DNA from: SCTD01 sp036675425
Lineage (GTDB): Bacteria; Actinomycetota; Actinomycetes; Mycobacteriales; SCTD01
Direction: 5' to 3'
DNA: 12,857 bases
Assembly: GCA_036675425.1 (NCBI GenBank)
Contig: JAKFFB010000252.1
Span: 1 to 12,857 of the forward strand
Made by a program: the position numbers and the translations under genes. This document shows, piece by piece, positions 11,688 through 12,857 of the stretch (positions are counted from its first letter, which is position 1; every line of letters begins with the position of its first letter). The notes beneath the pieces were generated by a model. It made no database searches and was not told where the DNA came from. It saw only the letters and a list, made by a program, of their open reading frames with translations.

Positions 11688-12857
11688 TCAGAACGGCGGG
11701 TTGTCGTCGTTCCAGTCCCAGGTCTGCTTCGGTGCAGGCGGTTTCGGCGGATCTGGTGGTCGGACGCGCTGGGTGAGCGTGACGTCGGGTTCGTCGTCGG
11801 TCTCCGGGCTCGCCGGTGTGGGGGTCGCGCTCGGTGGTGGGGCGTGGAGGTCGGCTTTGGGGGGTGGTGCCCAGGGTCCGGGTCGTTGGTAGGTCTGGTG
11901 AAGGGCGCTGTGCCAGGTGACGCTGCCGTCGGGGTGGCGTTGGAGGATCCAGCGGCCGTGGGTCTTGGCGTTGTGGCAGCGTCTGCTGACGGGTCCGAGG
12001 TTGCGGGCGTTGGTCTTGCCGCCGGAGGCGTAGGGCTCGAGGTGGTCGCGGTCGTAGCGTGAGCTGCTGCAGCCGGGTCCGCAGCAGTGCCGGTCCCGCA
12101 CGTCGACGAGCCGGGCAAGCCGTGCGGAAGGGTCGTGCTGGGGTTCGTCGGCGTCGATGACCACGTCGGGTCGGAGCATGGCGCGGATCTGCTCGCGCCG
12201 GCCGGTGTCGGTGGTGGCGGCGGGGGTGGGTGTGTCGTCGACGGCCAGTGGTCGTCCGCTGCGGGCGTCGACCAGGATCCGCCGGTAGCTCTTGGGCCGG
12301 ACCAGCCGGACGCGTTGGGCGCTGATCGGGCCGTACCGGTCCAGCGTGCCGGGTTCCTGGCTGAGGTCCAGGACGGTCGCGACGGGGGCGTGCACGTTGA
12401 GGGTGGTCTGCGCGGCGATCTGCTCCGGGGTGAGCGCCCACGGCGGCGGGACCGGTCCGTCGGCGGGGAACAGGACCGAGCTGCTGTCGCGGGTGAGTGG
12501 TGTCCGGCCGCCAACGAGTCCGGCCTGGGTGCGCCACTTGTCGTCGGCGGCCATCCCGGCGAGCGCGATCGCGGGCAGGCTGGCGAACAGGCCGGCCCGG
12601 CGCTGCTCGGCCGTGCGGGTGATCCCGGCGGCGGCGTCGGCCAGGCGCTCGCGGCGTTCCAGCGCGTCGATGCCCTGTGCCCAGGCGACGCCTTGCTCGG
12701 GGGTCAGGACGGCGCCGGTGAGCATCAGGCCGTCCTCGGTCGGGCGGGTCCAGGTCCGCCGGCGGCCGACCTTCTCGGTCTCGGCCTGCTCGGCCTGCTC
12801 GGCGGTGAGCTGCTCGCTCTCCAGGCGGAGCCGGACCCGCTTGACCTGCCGGCGCAG
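11688..12857 (-). CDS. DUF222 / HNH endonuclease signature protein (5' end beyond the window)
   Basis: The frame is open from the right edge to a TGA at 11690-11688, giving 389 residues of a longer protein. The first half is the helical DUF222 (13E12-repeat-like) region, with Glu/Gln/Ala-rich AEQAEQAETEK and RTAEQRRAGLFASLPA. The HNH domain follows: VDVRDRHCCGPGC, YDRDHLEPYASGGKTNARNL, then CHNAKTHGRW. It carries the paired cysteines, the DH pair, the central NL and a C-terminal CHNAKTH. The last about 90 residues are a proline-rich linker ending in WDWNDDNPPF. The family is abundant and multi-copy in Actinobacteria; its biology is poorly known and nuclease activity is not assured. The coding strand is visibly richer in C and A (Pro, Thr, His codons) than the neighbours, which may reflect the linker or recent acquisition. 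Confidence 0.88.
   Translation of the reverse strand: MRRQVKRVRLRLESEQLTAEQAEQAETEKVGRRRTWTRPTEDGLMLTGAVLTPEQGVAWAQGIDALERRERLADAAAGITRTAEQRRAGLFASLPAIALAGMAADDKWRTQAGLVGGRTPLTRDSSSVLFPADGPVPPPWALTPEQIAAQTTLNVHAPVATVLDLSQEPGTLDRYGPISAQRVRLVRPKSYRRILVDARSGRPLAVDDTPTPAATTDTGRREQIRAMLRPDVVIDADEPQHDPSARLARLVDVRDRHCCGPGCSSSRYDRDHLEPYASGGKTNARNLGPVSRRCHNAKTHGRWILQRHPDGSVTWHSALHQTYQRPGPWAPPPKADLHAPPPSATPTPASPETDDEPDVTLTQRVRPPDPPKPPAPKQTWDWNDDNPPF

Overview
The window is GC-rich DNA with G/C-biased third codon positions, frequent GTG starts, tight gene packing and TANNNT -10 boxes placed to give leaderless mRNAs. Together with families such as DUF4446, DUF5926 and DUF222/HNH, this points to a high-GC actinobacterium (Actinomycetia). 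The genus cannot be told. No rRNA, tRNA, CRISPR array or insertion sequence was seen, and no gene-free stretch exceeds 100 bases.

Layout. Positions 1-408 (-) hold the N-terminal part of a DUF4446 membrane-anchored protein. It is divergent, across 34 bases, from a nickel-pincer-cofactor block on + (443-2657): larB, larC (4-base overlap) and a small DUF4242/SCO4226-type nickel-binding-like protein. LarE and LarA are not in the window. Next on - come two oxidoreductases of the short-chain dehydrogenase superfamily: an extended NAD-dependent epimerase/reductase (2659-3636) and a classical SDR (3686-4585). Divergent from these on + are a heme-oxygenase-like iron-containing redox enzyme (4680-5633) and a lone arginine deiminase, arcA (5655-6869).

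A SEC-C/DUF5926 protein (6866-7831, -) follows. It appears to start at ATC behind a perfect Shine-Dalgarno, because no standard start exists upstream of its zinc motif. A renalase-like FAD oxidoreductase (7911-8849, +) is divergent from it. A glycerophosphodiester phosphodiesterase (8846-9679, -) and a D-2-hydroxyacid dehydrogenase (9713-10675, -) form a tandem pair. An SdpI-family membrane protein (10734-11078, +) overlaps a RibD_C/DHFR-like reductase (11071-11652, +). The window ends in a DUF222/HNH endonuclease-like gene (11688 to the edge, -).

How the genes work together. Only the lar block is a recognisable pathway. LarB makes the carboxylated, hydrolysed pyridine mononucleotide; LarC inserts nickel with CTP after LarE has sulfurised it. 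The neighbouring small protein is a plausible nickel carrier or buffer. The remaining genes look like housekeeping or peripheral metabolism with no evident common pathway. The most unusual points are the ATC start, the repeated TANNNT-N6-start architecture, the lar/nickel-protein linkage, two convergent gene pairs sharing a CTAG as both stop codons, and an 11-base-period direct repeat at an epimerase promoter.
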